Assembly (NCBI GenBank): GCA_019802505.1
Contig: JAFMOC010000017.1
Span: 3,193,501 to 3,257,500, forward strand
DNA length: 64,000 bases
From: Corydoras sp. C115
Taxonomy: Eukaryota > Chordata > Actinopteri > Siluriformes > Callichthyidae
Direction: 5' to 3'
Position numbers and translations under genes: made by a program. Positions within the stretch are counted from its first letter, which is position 1. Every line of letters starts with the position of its first letter. Positions 32,031-43,681 of this stretch are shown piece by piece. The notes beneath the pieces are model-generated. The model saw nothing but the letters and a program-made list of their open reading frames with translations, made no database searches and had not been told where the DNA came from.

Positions 32031-32406
32031 GCTGAGCGTTAGAGCGGGAGTTGGTGGAGCGCCGTTTTCGGGCTTCAGAGAGAGAGAGAAGTGAGAGAGC
32101 AGCATCTGCGAGCGGAGGAATACACCGCGGCTTATTTACTTTTGCGCTTTGTTGCTCCGTTTTTCTGTCCGCGTTTACGATTTACACTTTACGCTTTACT
32201 CCCAACTCGCGCTCAGCCGAGCAGAACCCGAACTGATCCCGAACTGATCCCGAACTGAACCCGAGCAGATCCCGAACAGATCCCGAACAGATCCCGAGCA
32301 GAACCCGAACTGATCCCGAACTGATCCCGAACTGATCCCGAGCAGAACCGAGCGCCGCTCGTGTCCAGGCGCTTCTCCCGGCGGATCAAACGCCCGCGTG
32401 GGTTCG
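32031..32406 (+). other. foxp2: foxp2 5' noncoding first exon (candidate)
   Basis: GC-rich sequence ending at a consensus donor GGTTCG|GTAAGT (32406/32407). Several short upstream frames but no foxp2 coding sequence, as expected because vertebrate FOXP2 begins with untranslated exons. FOXP2 encodes a forkhead transcriptional repressor of brain, lung and gut development. Identity comes from synteny: FOXP2 follows PPP1R3A divergently in human. The exon contains an 11-bp minisatellite. The left border is a guess. Confidence 0.55.
32224..32344 (+). repeat. foxp2: 11-bp minisatellite in the foxp2 5' exon
   Basis: Eleven units of exactly 11 bases, consensus GATCCCGAACT, with variants GAACCCGAACT, GATCCCGAACA and GATCCCGAGCA. 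Variant units recur in blocks (units 1-3 and 8-10 are the same trio), implying past duplication of several units at once. Confidence 0.93.
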
Positions 32407-33154
32407 GTAAGTTTGTTTCAACTGTTTGTCGCGTTTCTCACTCTGACTTTCTCACTTTGCCGAGGAGCCGCTGCCTTCAGAAAGTCGGCTCTTCTGTTCT
32501 GTTGAGTTGTTTGTGGAATCGGGATTGGGATTATTTGTTGTTTGGATGTTTGGATGTTTGTTGTTAAGGAAACGCGGCGTGGATTAAACACCAGCGTGGA
32601 ACAGAAGAGGACACGGCGCGTGCTGTTTATCCGGCGCTGCCACGATGTTTTGCAACATTTCCGAGATTTACTTTCAATAAATAACACTTAAAATCCTAAC
32701 ACGTTCCAAAGGTCCTTTCTGATCTGAGATCAGAGCCTACGATCCACAATCTGCATTTAGAAAAAACTAATTACCGGGGGATCATTTTTATAATTTTGAG
32801 CTCAAAACATAAAGAAATCATTAAAAATAATAAAATTGGTTGGATTCATTTGGACAGTTCGAGAAAATGATGTTACACCAATTACGAGAGTTCTATGACT
32901 ATTGTCTGTTATTTTAATAATAATACTAATTATTATTATTATTAATATTAAGGATACAAGTGACAGTATTCATATTTGTTGTCATATTTTGTTTAGTATT
33001 AAGAAGTTGTTTTTTTTTTGACTCGTACCTTCATAGTCATATTCTTTCCTGGGAATCAAATTGAGATTTTCTGTTATTAAGAATTATATTTATTTTTCAC
33101 AAGTTTCACAAGGTCTGTATAAGATTTTTATTGTTAAAAAGTTGAATAATTATC

Positions 33155-33156
<2 letters not shown>

Positions 33157-33202
<46 letters not shown>
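33157..33202. repeat. (TTA)n microsatellite
   Basis: Fifteen or so trinucleotide units. Confidence 0.9.
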
Positions 33203-36200
33203 CTTACCTTGTTTGTAAGATTCCACTCCACTGTCCGGGTATAAGATCCACACATCAAGTATTGAGTTAAAGCCTTGTGCTAATGATGTAGGAAATACAA
33301 CAAACCCACTCCACTTACACTCTTTTTTAGAGACATGTCAGCTGACAGACTACCTGATCTGCAATTAATAGACTGAAAGATTTTTTTTTTCAATAAATTT
33401 GGCAAACAGCGTGTGTAGTCGATTTGCAACGGTGGTGACCTGTGATTTGCTTCCAGGCTTTCACCCCTGCGTTAGCCGGGGCTTTAAACTTGCGTTTACT
33501 CTGGCAGCTGTGCAGGTGAGGTGCAGGTGTGTCTCACGCCATTTCATCACTCAACACATGGCCTCTTCAAAGCGCCCATTATGGCAGTAGTAAAATTCTG
33601 CCGAGTGCACCTTGACGCCTCCAACCCTGCTCTGTAATCTGAAACGCAGACCTTCGTTAGCCTTCTGCAGCTTTTGCCAGGTGATTTTAATTAGTGCCGT
33701 CTCGGTGCCCTGCCTGTGCGATTCTGTGTGCATTCGCAGGGGCGGCTTGATGGTTTGATGGGGGACCACTGACAGCTGACCCGTGACCGAGGCCCAAACT
33801 TGCATTTCAGTCCTGGCATTTTGCATACATCCCCAGATTACACCATCCATCACAGCGCGACGTTATGTTATGCTGATAGGAAAATGCCTGCCCTCCTGCA
33901 TTAATACACATGCATTGTGTTAAGTTAAAATCATTTGTCAAAATTAAGGCCCGCATCGACTGGCTGTGGATTAATTCATGCATCCATGTGTATTCTTTGT
34001 GAACAGTTTTTCGAATTTTAAGCCCGAGCACAATACTGTTCTCAACTTTTACAAGTCAGCATATTATTATTAAGAAAAATATATAAATAAATAAAAAATA
34101 TATATCAAGTATTATCATTTTCCTGCGGATTTCCTCAAGCTGACGTTCACATCCAACCAGCCAGGTGTTGAACCGCTTTCAAACAGTTTGCACTTTTCTG
34201 CTCTTTAGATCAGCCGCTCGGTGAGATGCATGGATGCTTAAACAGGATCGAAAAATCATGCTCGCGAAAGCCTTCGGTTTGTGTCCACATTAACCTCACA
34301 GAAATGTTTCCATGACAACCCCTATGCAAGTTAAGGCACTGGAGGTGATCAAGTTTTTCTACCTTTTTGTTTTTTCGTCCAGTAAAAATGGAATTAGTGT
34401 TGACAGTTCTGGCCTTTTCTGTCACTTCGGTGCTGTGTGAAAGTATTTGTTTACTGAAATGACTCATGTGCCGCTACCTGTCAGCTGGAAACAGATTGAG
34501 TTATTTAGATAAAGGACTGTGGTACTTGTCTAAGAGGCCCTCACAAGCCATAATTATCCACATTACGTAATGGTGTTGTGTGCATGCGCCTCAGTTTTCT
34601 GAAGCCTGACATTATGACATTTCCGTTACTGTAAAGGTCTCCGTTCTCTTAAACCTGACCGGACCCACGGTTTTTACCATGACTTTTGGCCGGGGGGAAA
34701 AAGCTTCCTTGGGTGGGGTCAACGGATGCAGCTCATGTGTGGAGTGCAGTCTAGGTTTGAAGCGTAGTGTTGTTCGAGGCAGCGCGGAGGAACAATTCCA
34801 GCTCCGTGCTTCTGAGTTACTGTGGTTTGGCCAGATGACCTAGATCTTTCCACAGTCCAACTGGATGCCGTTTGATAGTTTAAAGAACATGCTATTGAAA
34901 TCGGAGTCTTTATTTCTTAAGGTTTTAAGGTCCTGATCTGAGAGTTTTCCAAAATTAGAGTTTTAGCATGATATCGGAAAGATCTTTTTAAAGAGTGCTT
35001 TATTTGCACAGATTCATGCACCTTAAGGACCCGAATGAAAAACTGGGTGGTGGTGTGTCATTTGCGTTAAACGGCAAGGTCGCCAGCGTTCAGTCTACTT
35101 GCCCCTGGCGTTTCTTTATTGTAAACAGTGAGCAGCACTGGGAGAGTAGAAGGGAGAAGGACAGCCTGAGGAAGACATGTCCTTTTCTTGTTGATTGACG
35201 TGGCGTTGTTTGTAAGCTGGTGGCTTTTTTTTTTTTTTTTTTTTTTTTGCATTTAAAAGAATTTTAAGTGTAAAATCTGCCATGTAAAGCCTTTTTATTT
35301 GCTTTTAATCAAATAGTTGAGTTAAATGCACATTTTTATTGCAATGCACCCAGCTCAGCAACAACCTTCTAAATGGAACCTCTGAGGACAGTGCTGTCAG
35401 GAATGTTGCTGATGGTGGGGGGGCGGGGGTCTGTTTATTTGGAAATGTTTTAACAAAAAAGTGGGATTTGTGATGCTAACATCTCATGACAGGCGTATTA
35501 GGCTGCAGAAAGAGCAACGGGCTCGGGGCTGGGGGCATATGGTGCTGCCTTCTGCTGGCATTGCTCGGGAACAAGTTGCAACACTGCGGCGGGGTCATGA
35601 CGGTCTCAGGTTTGTTCCTCCTGCTCCCCTGCCTAAACAAAAACAGCACGGAAAACAAGCAGCTTCATGCTGGCTTTGTCTTTTAGAAGGGCATGGCAAA
35701 TGTTTTCTGCTTGACTCCTTGGCCTCGATTCTCTTTTTTCTCCGGTAAGCAGGGTCACAGCCTTTCCTTACATGTATCAGATGGATGAATAGAAAACAAG
35801 TGTGTGTGTGCATGTGTGTGTTTGTGTGTCTTCATATGAGCCACAAACGGCGAGCACCATGTGTCATACTCACTCTCTCGCAGATTCACTAACAGCATGT
35901 ATTGATGGTTTCGGCTGTTATTAAATACTACAGAGAAATTTGTAAGCCATTTGTAATTGCTCCCTATTCCACTGATGTTAAGCAGCTGTATATTATTATC
36001 CCGCCGCTTTTCCAGTCCGTGTTAATTCTCAAAAGCTTTGGAAATGACACCCTGCCCACTACGCAAACTTCAAGCATACACACTGGGGCATGCAGGAATG
36101 TGCGCGCATAACACAGGAGCCATTGTTTTGAGATACCTGCAGTGGGCTGAATGCCGTGCTCGAGATGTGCACTTAGTAGAAGGTTAATTATACTCCGTGC

Positions 36201-36865
36201 ATGTACCTAAGAGGCTTTTGTGTTTGATAGGGCCACTCACTCACAACATATGGCCCAGCAATACAATGGTTTATTTTTTTAATAATATTTGATGAGTGGT
36301 TTTTAATTTAGATTGTCACTCCTGGCAACCAGCAGGGCAGATGGTGCAGACTCAAATGCCCATCAGAGCCTAAATACCCTTACGGCAGCTGCTGTTCTAA
36401 ACTTTCTTTCTGTTTTTTTTTTTTTTTGCCTGTTTTGTTCCCCCCTCAACACGCTTTAGGTCAAGAGGAGTCAAACCTGTTACAACACCTGTTTCTGCAT
36501 ATGTAAATCTGTTGTTTTGTCATTTCATTAAACAAGAAAAAAAGGCAACAGTCCCTTGTGGTTGCAAATGCGACTGGCACTCAGCCCACTTGGCACGGTA
36601 CAGAAAGAGAGAAAGAGGCTGAGATAGAAAAGGGAATGCAATGACATGCCAAAAGGCAACAGTGGTTAACACAGCAGGATTTAAACACGTTGCATGCAGC
36701 TTAATGGCAATTTGATGCTAATATTAAACCAGTGCTAGTATTTTATAAATAACGAAAGGTCAGCAGTTTTAGACGTAATGCTGATTTAAATGAATTTTGC
36801 TGTTTTGTGTTCTTGGAAATCAATTGTGCCAATTATTAATATTATTATTTCATCAGCTTTGCATC

Positions 36866-37078
36866 AGGGATCCAGGTTCGAATCCCAATCTGGGTGGAGT
36901 TTTCATGTTCTCCTCATGTTCACGTGGGTTTCCTCTGGGTTCTCCAGTTTCCTCCCACAATGCAAAAAGATGGATTCAAGATAAACTCAAAAACCCCAAT
37001 ATAGTGCGTCTTGTGTGAATGTGTGCCCAGCGATAGATTGGCTCCCTGCCCTGGGTGTATCTGCCCAGCATCTGTAAG
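36866..37078 (+). mobile_element. SINE fragment lacking box A
   Basis: Plus-oriented from GGGATCCAGGTTCGAATCCC (box B) through the central block to CTGCCCAGCATC. Diverged. Confidence 0.75.
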
Positions 37079-37123
37079 GGGGTTGTATTATGACCAATTC
37101 TGTGTTCTGATTCTTGTACATTG

Positions 37124-37163
37124 CTTTGAAGAAAAGTGTGCTAAATGATGTATATGTAATTCA
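37124..37163 (+). repeat. decayed copy of the common fish 3' terminal motif
   Basis: TGTACATTGCTTTGAAGAAA then GTGTGCTAAATG resembles the motif TGTAAGTCGCTTTGGATAAA then GCGTCTGCTAAATG present intact at 46.76 kb. Confidence 0.45.
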
Positions 37164-39518
37164 AATATTAGCATATTCAGTTGAAAAATGTATAAGGACA
37201 ACAGACCCCCCCCCCCAATGCTGAGATAGTGACCTTAACCCCAAAGACTACAAGAGTGTAGTGAATGTGGTGAGAGTTTGTGCAGGTGATATTGTTTAAA
37301 AAATAAATTATTAAAAGTGGGATCAGTTTCACTAATTGTGAAATGAAATGCCAGAATAGATGAGTTTAAAGCTCATGTTTGTGATGCATGTGAATTTAAA
37401 GCCTTTATAATTAGAGCTTAAGAAGTAGGACATGGAATCATGTGATCGTGTGAAAGCAAAATTAGACAAGGGCACATTTCCCTTTGCCCTCTTTCTCTCT
37501 GGGGAATTGGGAAGACGTCGTTGGAACGAGCCCACTTCATTCTGTCTTGCCGCCGCCCTAACATCAGTTGGCCTTCAATGGCCCAGCTCCATGGCCTCCC
37601 ACACGTACCACCAGCTCAGGATCTGGTGCGCCTCTGGGTCTAATTGCCCCCACCATGCACGGCGCTGATTCGTGAAACCTGAGCCCAAAGCATCACCGTT
37701 ATCTTCCTAACACTCGTGTATTTCCCCGCCACCCTCTCTCTCTCTCCACCTCTATAAGTTAGTGGATTTGAGTTGTAATCTTGTCTGTGTATGCAGGATG
37801 CAACAAATACGGCATGAAATTGGAGGTTATTGCCCAAATATTACGCCTGAGCTTTGAAGATTACTGTCATAATTGTAGTACTGCCATGGGAATCGAGCTA
37901 CGCGTGAACTCTTGTGTCCCGCTCGATGTACATGCACAAGTGTGTGTGATTACTCAGTGTGACTGTGAGCTGGTTGCTGGCTGTGTTTTATTACCTGCAT
38001 GTAGCATCCTACCTTCAGGCCTGGTTCAATACACTTTAGGGTGCACTCTGTCCTATGCGAGTGCTGTTTTTTCCTCTCTCTCTTTTTTTTATTTCATGCT
38101 TAATGTGCAATAGAGAGGTGTGGTAAAAAGAAGGCCAGTTTGGCCAGACCCATGCGGGGCTTCAGTGAGGATCTCTGCAGGGTGTTAATCTCCCTGAGCC
38201 ATGGAAGTCTCCTGCCTCCATTTGCTCCCTCTGATTTAGTCTCTCGCTCTCTTTGCCGCGCCACACACCCCTCTCTGATATGGAAGTTCATTAGGGATGG
38301 GCCTTTGATGGGCCGGCTTTTCATGTGACGGTGCTCTCAAATACCTTGATGTAGAAGCTTAAGAAGCTATTGTGTTGTAAGCCCTCCTTTTGATGCGTCT
38401 TATTTAGATCTGCATAGTAAATCAAGGAGAGTAAATAACGAGGCAGCAGATGGAAGCAAGGAGATAAGAACCAGGCGAACAATCGCATTTGTATTTTGTT
38501 ATGATGTTGACAGCAGCTAAAATTCACTAATCTTGCGCCACTGATCTGCATTTCAAAGAAATCTCATTTAGCAGCGGGAAGGATAAAGTTCTTTTCATTG
38601 TGCTCTTTTTTATTGCATTCTTTGCTAATTTATCGGGCGCAGATTTAACGGCGGCCTGGGCGCAAGCAGCATGCGTGTTGGAAAGGGGATCTTAAATACT
38701 CTGAAAGCAGTACCGTCTAGACTGCGAACCAGGGGTAATTACACGTCCAGTGATGAATGGAGGGAGTTTGAAGACCCGTCATTGTTTGGAAGCCCTGAAT
38801 TGCTTGACTAACACAGATAAGGGGCATTTGGCCTCTGTCAAAAAATATGGTCGCGACTTCCCGTCTAACACTGGAATGGTATTTACTTTAAAGATAAAAA
38901 AATATATATTGTGTACAGTAATCTGTCTTGTTAGCATAATGTCTTCTTTCACACTGGCAGGCCTGTGCGAGACTCTGGAGGTATTTCTGCCTTTGATTCG
39001 AAATAGTTTATCTTAGTGTAGCACCTTAGATATTCATGTAAATACCAGACATTGGCATTATTAGGGCAAATGAAGGGCTGATGGAGTGCATATGTGTAAT
39101 TTAATAGTATTTGAAATCTTTTTGCACATAGAATAGAAATGGGGCTTTCATGGTGTTAATGCGGGATGCTGAGGTCAAACAGACTAATAGCACCGCTATA
39201 GTATTTTATATGATTTTAAATTGCACGCCCTCACAGCCCAGAGGTATTGAGGTATTAAAAAGAGTGATGGGATAAATGGTACATTAACAGTTTTTTTTCC
39301 CCAGAATAATAATTTGAAGAAGAAAATGCAGTAGTGAATTTAGTTTTAGTTTAAAAAAAAATGAGTTTTTTATTTATGCAGTTCAAGGAAATCGATAAGT
39401 CCATCCTGATTAATGTGAAGTTCACTGTTCCTACTATGAACTAAGCTCTACTACAGTTACAATAAATTAAAATTAATTAAAAACATTACAATGAATTCAT
39501 CGTAAGAGCAGCTCAACA

Positions 39519-39705
39519 TCGTCATGTTGACATTCATAAGAAAAATATGTATTATACCAGAAGCTGGAGCTTTAGACCAAGTGGCGCAACTCCCACTGAG
39601 CAAAAATAAAGTTACACTTGTCTGTTTTCTTTGTTTTCGTCATTTCCTTACAGGAAAAAACTAGTTTCTTTTCAAATGGATATGAATCTGTACCATAAGG
39701 GACAT
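39519..39705 (+). repeat. interspersed repeat, copy 1 of an inverted pair
   Basis: Shares ordered blocks with the reverse complement of 48055-48235: ACATTCATAAGAAAAATA, AGCTGGAGCTTTAGACCA, AAAGTTACACTTG, CCTTACAGGAAA and AAATGGATATGAAT. The family is unnamed here. Confidence 0.75.
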
Positions 39706-41145
39706 AGATTTTTTTTTTGTGTTAATATTCAGCTAAATCCCTGCATTGTCTTTTTAATAACAAAATTAGAAACTGAGCATTGTTTCTGATTTCTGGCACT
39801 TTTTTGGTGAAGTTAATTATTATGTAATAATCATATAATCGTTATTATTTTTTACACAATCATCGTACTATCAAAATCTGTTATCTCATCCATACTAGAA
39901 ACTTTTGAAAAGATATAATAACATCCTACACTAACAGTGGTCTCTGTACACTTTTACACAGGAAAAATAGAAATTCCTAGCAGCCATGTTCCGGGCTGAT
40001 CACCTCTTTTCATAACACTTTGTAGAAGTGTTTCTCAGCAGTGGTCTCTGATCTCTGGCTGTAAATGTAATGACACTTGGCACTTTTTGTTTGCAGCTAT
40101 GCCTTTTCTGCTTCTTTGTACAGTCCTGAAAGCCCGTTCTTTAGGATCTTGCATTTGCTCGTTGCCTACAGGGTCACTGAAATTCAGAGGGAAAAACATA
40201 CACAAGCATCTTAGATAATTGGTTAGAATACCATTGTTTTATTCATAAGTTCCTTGTAGCTTCAGAATAAGGTTGCTTTTCACGCTAGAGATCAGAGATT
40301 ACATGGCAAATCTGAAAAAAGCACTTAACGCTTTGTCTTTTTAAAACGCCATGACAACATACCCAGGGCACATCAAGGTGGAAAAGCAGTGTGCTTTAGT
40401 TTCTTCATTTTTTTTTTTATTGAAGCTCACTGGGTGTCAGGTGCAGTCAGAAGGTACTTGTTCTGTGCATTGGGGTTTGCAGTCCATAAAGTGAGCTAAT
40501 CTTGATTATGTGTTTATAATGATACTAAGGCACAGATTATCAAATTTAAATATTACATGTTTGATGATTAGGCTGATATACATAGCTGCACTTCCTAGTT
40601 AGGAAGCAGATAAGGGGGTGCGGGGGTTTACTTTCTGGTATGACTTTCAACACAGTAAATTCCCACTTTACATTTTGGAACGTGAACATTCTTGAATTTT
40701 TAAGTCAGAGCTTTGGTCTGACTCTTGTAGAACATCAATAGATGACATGTTTATTGCTGCTCATTAATATGTTTCCTGCAATTCAGACTCATAAAACAGA
40801 CTAGATTAAAATTTATCAGTAATTAAAGTAGAATGTGTCTGTTTTAAAGTCAAATTAGCAAATCACTCTGCAAATCGTTATTCTAATTTGTTATAGGTTT
40901 GTTCATTGAGTTCCAAAACTGAAATTCAATGTTAAGGATGCCGAAGGCAAAATGAGCAAATAATCCCAAAAGAGATTTTTTTTAATTGGTTTTGGTGTTA
41001 AATTCATGTTTGGTCTTAAGCTGCATGTTGATTTTTTAACAACTGTTGAATATTTCCAACGAGGTTTTAGGATTTGATTAATAATTTTTTATGATTTTGA
41101 AACATCTGATGTTTAAATAAGTAATATCTGGCCCATGTTTGACAG

Positions 41146-41206
41146 ATCCTGCATTTCTGGACTTGTTTCTCCAAGACGGACGTCAGCGAAACATTTTTCC
41201 CCTGGG
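41146..41206 (+). other. foxp2: candidate foxp2 5' UTR exon (61 bp)
   Basis: Flanked by TTTGACAG at 41138-41145 and a perfect donor GGG|GTAAGT at 41206/41207. It is richer in GC than its AT-rich surroundings. It has no translation start. Position and size suit one of the small untranslated exons that precede the FOXP2 coding region. Confidence 0.45.
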
Positions 41207-41481
41207 GTAAGTTTGCATGTGTATAACTGACCTTTTAAGCATTCTGTTAATTGATCCTGTGGAAATAGTTTTCTGTCACGTATGTTATTGATTATATTTG
41301 CTGTTATATAATACGCTTCGTATTTGGATTAACTTAAATATGAGAAGAAACAGCAAAGCGCAGACATATAGCGTGACTTCTATAAGCATGTGTAGTAAAA
41401 CAACAAAGAAAGTGTTGCAGAAGTGATTTATTGAATTGTGTGGAATGTAAATGTGATCATGTTGTGTGTTGTACGATACAG

Positions 41482-41546
41482 GGCAGGATCTGGTATGGCA
41501 GTTGAACACAGCATCAGCCAAGAACTCTGAAACCAAGTTTACCGTG
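41482..41546 (+). other. foxp2: candidate foxp2 5' UTR exon (65 bp) with short uORF
   Basis: Bounded by ATACAG (ending 41481) and donor CCGTG|GTGAGT (41546/41547). Contains ATG GCA GTT and onwards, an 11-codon upstream frame closed by TGA. Lies 275 bases after the previous candidate exon. Confidence 0.42.
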
Positions 41547-43586
41547 GTGAGTCTTTACAAAACTCATGTGTATAAGTTTCAAAGTTTAGCAGAAGTATAA
41601 CTTTAACATGCTTCCAGTGTTTTGAAGTATTTCGGTGATTTTTAAGTCATTGTACATGCAATAATAGCAATGTGGCAAAATCAATATTTCCTTATAGAGA
41701 TGAACTTGTCATGACGCCAGTATTAAATTTCCTTTTAATGATTTCTTTTTAATGCTCTTCTAATATTTTAGATGAAACACATTCAGAGGTGTTTAATGTT
41801 AGTAAATAAGCACATACAGCTTTTAGTCATTTCTTACAGACTAGTAACTGCAGCAATTTGTTGCCAAGTAAGTAAAGAACCAGTGTGAGGAATTTCCTAG
41901 CCAATAGTGCCATAGTTGGTCATTAACCATAAAGATCAATGCATCAAGCAGAGGAGGCGTACAGACACAGGAAATGAATGACTTTTGTTTACTGCTGCTA
42001 AAGAGATGATTTCGATTGTGTTAGTCTCCCACTGTGAAAACACGGGCAGTTCTCTTATTCAGCTTTAGTTTGGAACCTCTCTACATCTCTATATGTTTAT
42101 ATCAATAAATTGTGTTCTTTATTAAATTAATTAGAGTGTTGTGGTATAGTTTATGCTGGAACCATGTGTCAAAAACATCACATCATAGTGGACTATGAAG
42201 TAATGTGCATTTTTTAATGTGAGTCCCCACTAAAACATCTGCAAACACCTATAACACTAATGTTTATGTACAATGGCTGTACGCTCAGATATGGGACAAA
42301 TGATAGGAGTATGACTAATCAGAAAAGGATAAATCAGGTCTGAAGGATGAATAGGAGAATAGGAGATTGTCATTGTTTCTGAACTAATCTCCGCTTCTAT
42401 AAAAATGTGATTCTGGAGTTTAACAAACTGTTAAAATTGGGGCCTGCCACTTTTCCAATCTCTCTCTCTCTTTCTCTCTCTACTTTTTTCCCCCTCTGAA
42501 GTTGAAACTTCTGCACTGCTTTGGTTCTATTTGGATGATATCATGATATCATTGTGTGGATATCCTGCTCTGCTGCAGTAAACTTTGCGAGTTGCAGATA
42601 TGATTAAAGTTTGCCGTGAGGTTAGGTGGCTTGGCAGCTGGCCGAAGTGTCGATCCTGTGAGTCATAGTCCTAGAAATGTAAAAAAAAGAAAACAGATAA
42701 TCCCTAAAAGAGATTAAAATACATATATTTTTAATTTTCGCAGTATTCAGTTAAATCTTCAAGGATAAACTCTTAAAGCATATCTGCTCTGGAACAGAAC
42801 TCTTCTCATCAAGGCAGTGAAAAAGAATAATTGCCCCCCAAACTTCACACAGTGAAAGCACCGACTATAAGAAATCTGCTTCAATTAAACATATCTTTTC
42901 TAAGTTTGAAGACAGCGGTTTGAACGGACAGCTTTGCTCAAGCTTGCCTTTGAAAATTGATTTCTTGTTCTGGTAGAGCGACTGTCATCTCTCTCCCAAA
43001 TGGCTATTCGAGAGCTCTTTCCTTCCCTAGTGTTATGGAGTGTAACCTCCACAGAGCTTTGCTTCGGCCACTTGGAGGAAAGATGATGAGGGATATCAAA
43101 GGAGCCGGGCTGTGTCCCTATTGGCAGGTGTCATTGTGTGGCTGATGTGGGATTGGTGGGTAGGTGGATGGGAATGAAGCTAATCTTTATTCTCTATTAA
43201 CCCCAGAACCCAAAGTGCTCCAGGGATCAGGTCAATGGTCAATCCCTCTTTCACAGCCTCCCGAATATTTTAAACTTAAGCCCTTTTCATGAAAAAAAAA
43301 ATGTCCTTGCATCAAGGTTCACTATTTTCCCTCATCGCCTAATGGGTCTGTTTTTTTTTTTTTTTTACTTTCCTGTTTTTTTGCACTTATTTCCTTATTA
43401 AAAAGTTTTTTTAGTTCAGTCAACCTTACTGAAGTATATACAACATTTATAACTTATTTTAGCATTGCACATTTTTGGAAACATGAAAACAATATTTTTT
43501 TGTAACTATTTCTTTCTAGTAAAAAAAATGTCTAAAAAAACATGAAGTCATAAACTCTGTAAATTAAAAGTATTATCTATTAAAAA

Positions 43587-43587
<1 letters not shown>
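41547..43587 (+). other. foxp2: foxp2 intron, unique sequence
   Basis: AT-rich intronic sequence with no recognised repeat. A CT-rich tract lies at 42462-42481 and a T-run at 43350-43366. Confidence 0.4.

Positions 43588-43679
<92 letters not shown>
43588..43679. repeat. (AC)n(AT)n compound microsatellite
   Basis: AC alternation to 43617 followed by AT alternation. Confidence 0.95.

Positions 43680-43681
<2 letters not shown>

Larger units (their letters stand above)
32407..41145 (+). other. foxp2: foxp2 intron 1 (candidate)
   Basis: No coding exon recognised. Contents include a (TTA)n microsatellite (33157-33202), a T-run (35225-35248), a SINE fragment (36866-37078), an interspersed repeat (39519-39705) and long stretches of single-copy, mixed-composition sequence at 33.4-34.0, 34.5-35.2, 37.4-38.3 and 38.6-39.0 kb that could hold regulatory elements. 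The open frames here are short, scattered on both strands and unlike known proteins. Confidence 0.5.

Noticed and set aside
32051..32236. 61-codon frame in the foxp2 5' exon
   Set aside because: Starts with GTG and ends inside the minisatellite; at most a meaningless upstream frame.
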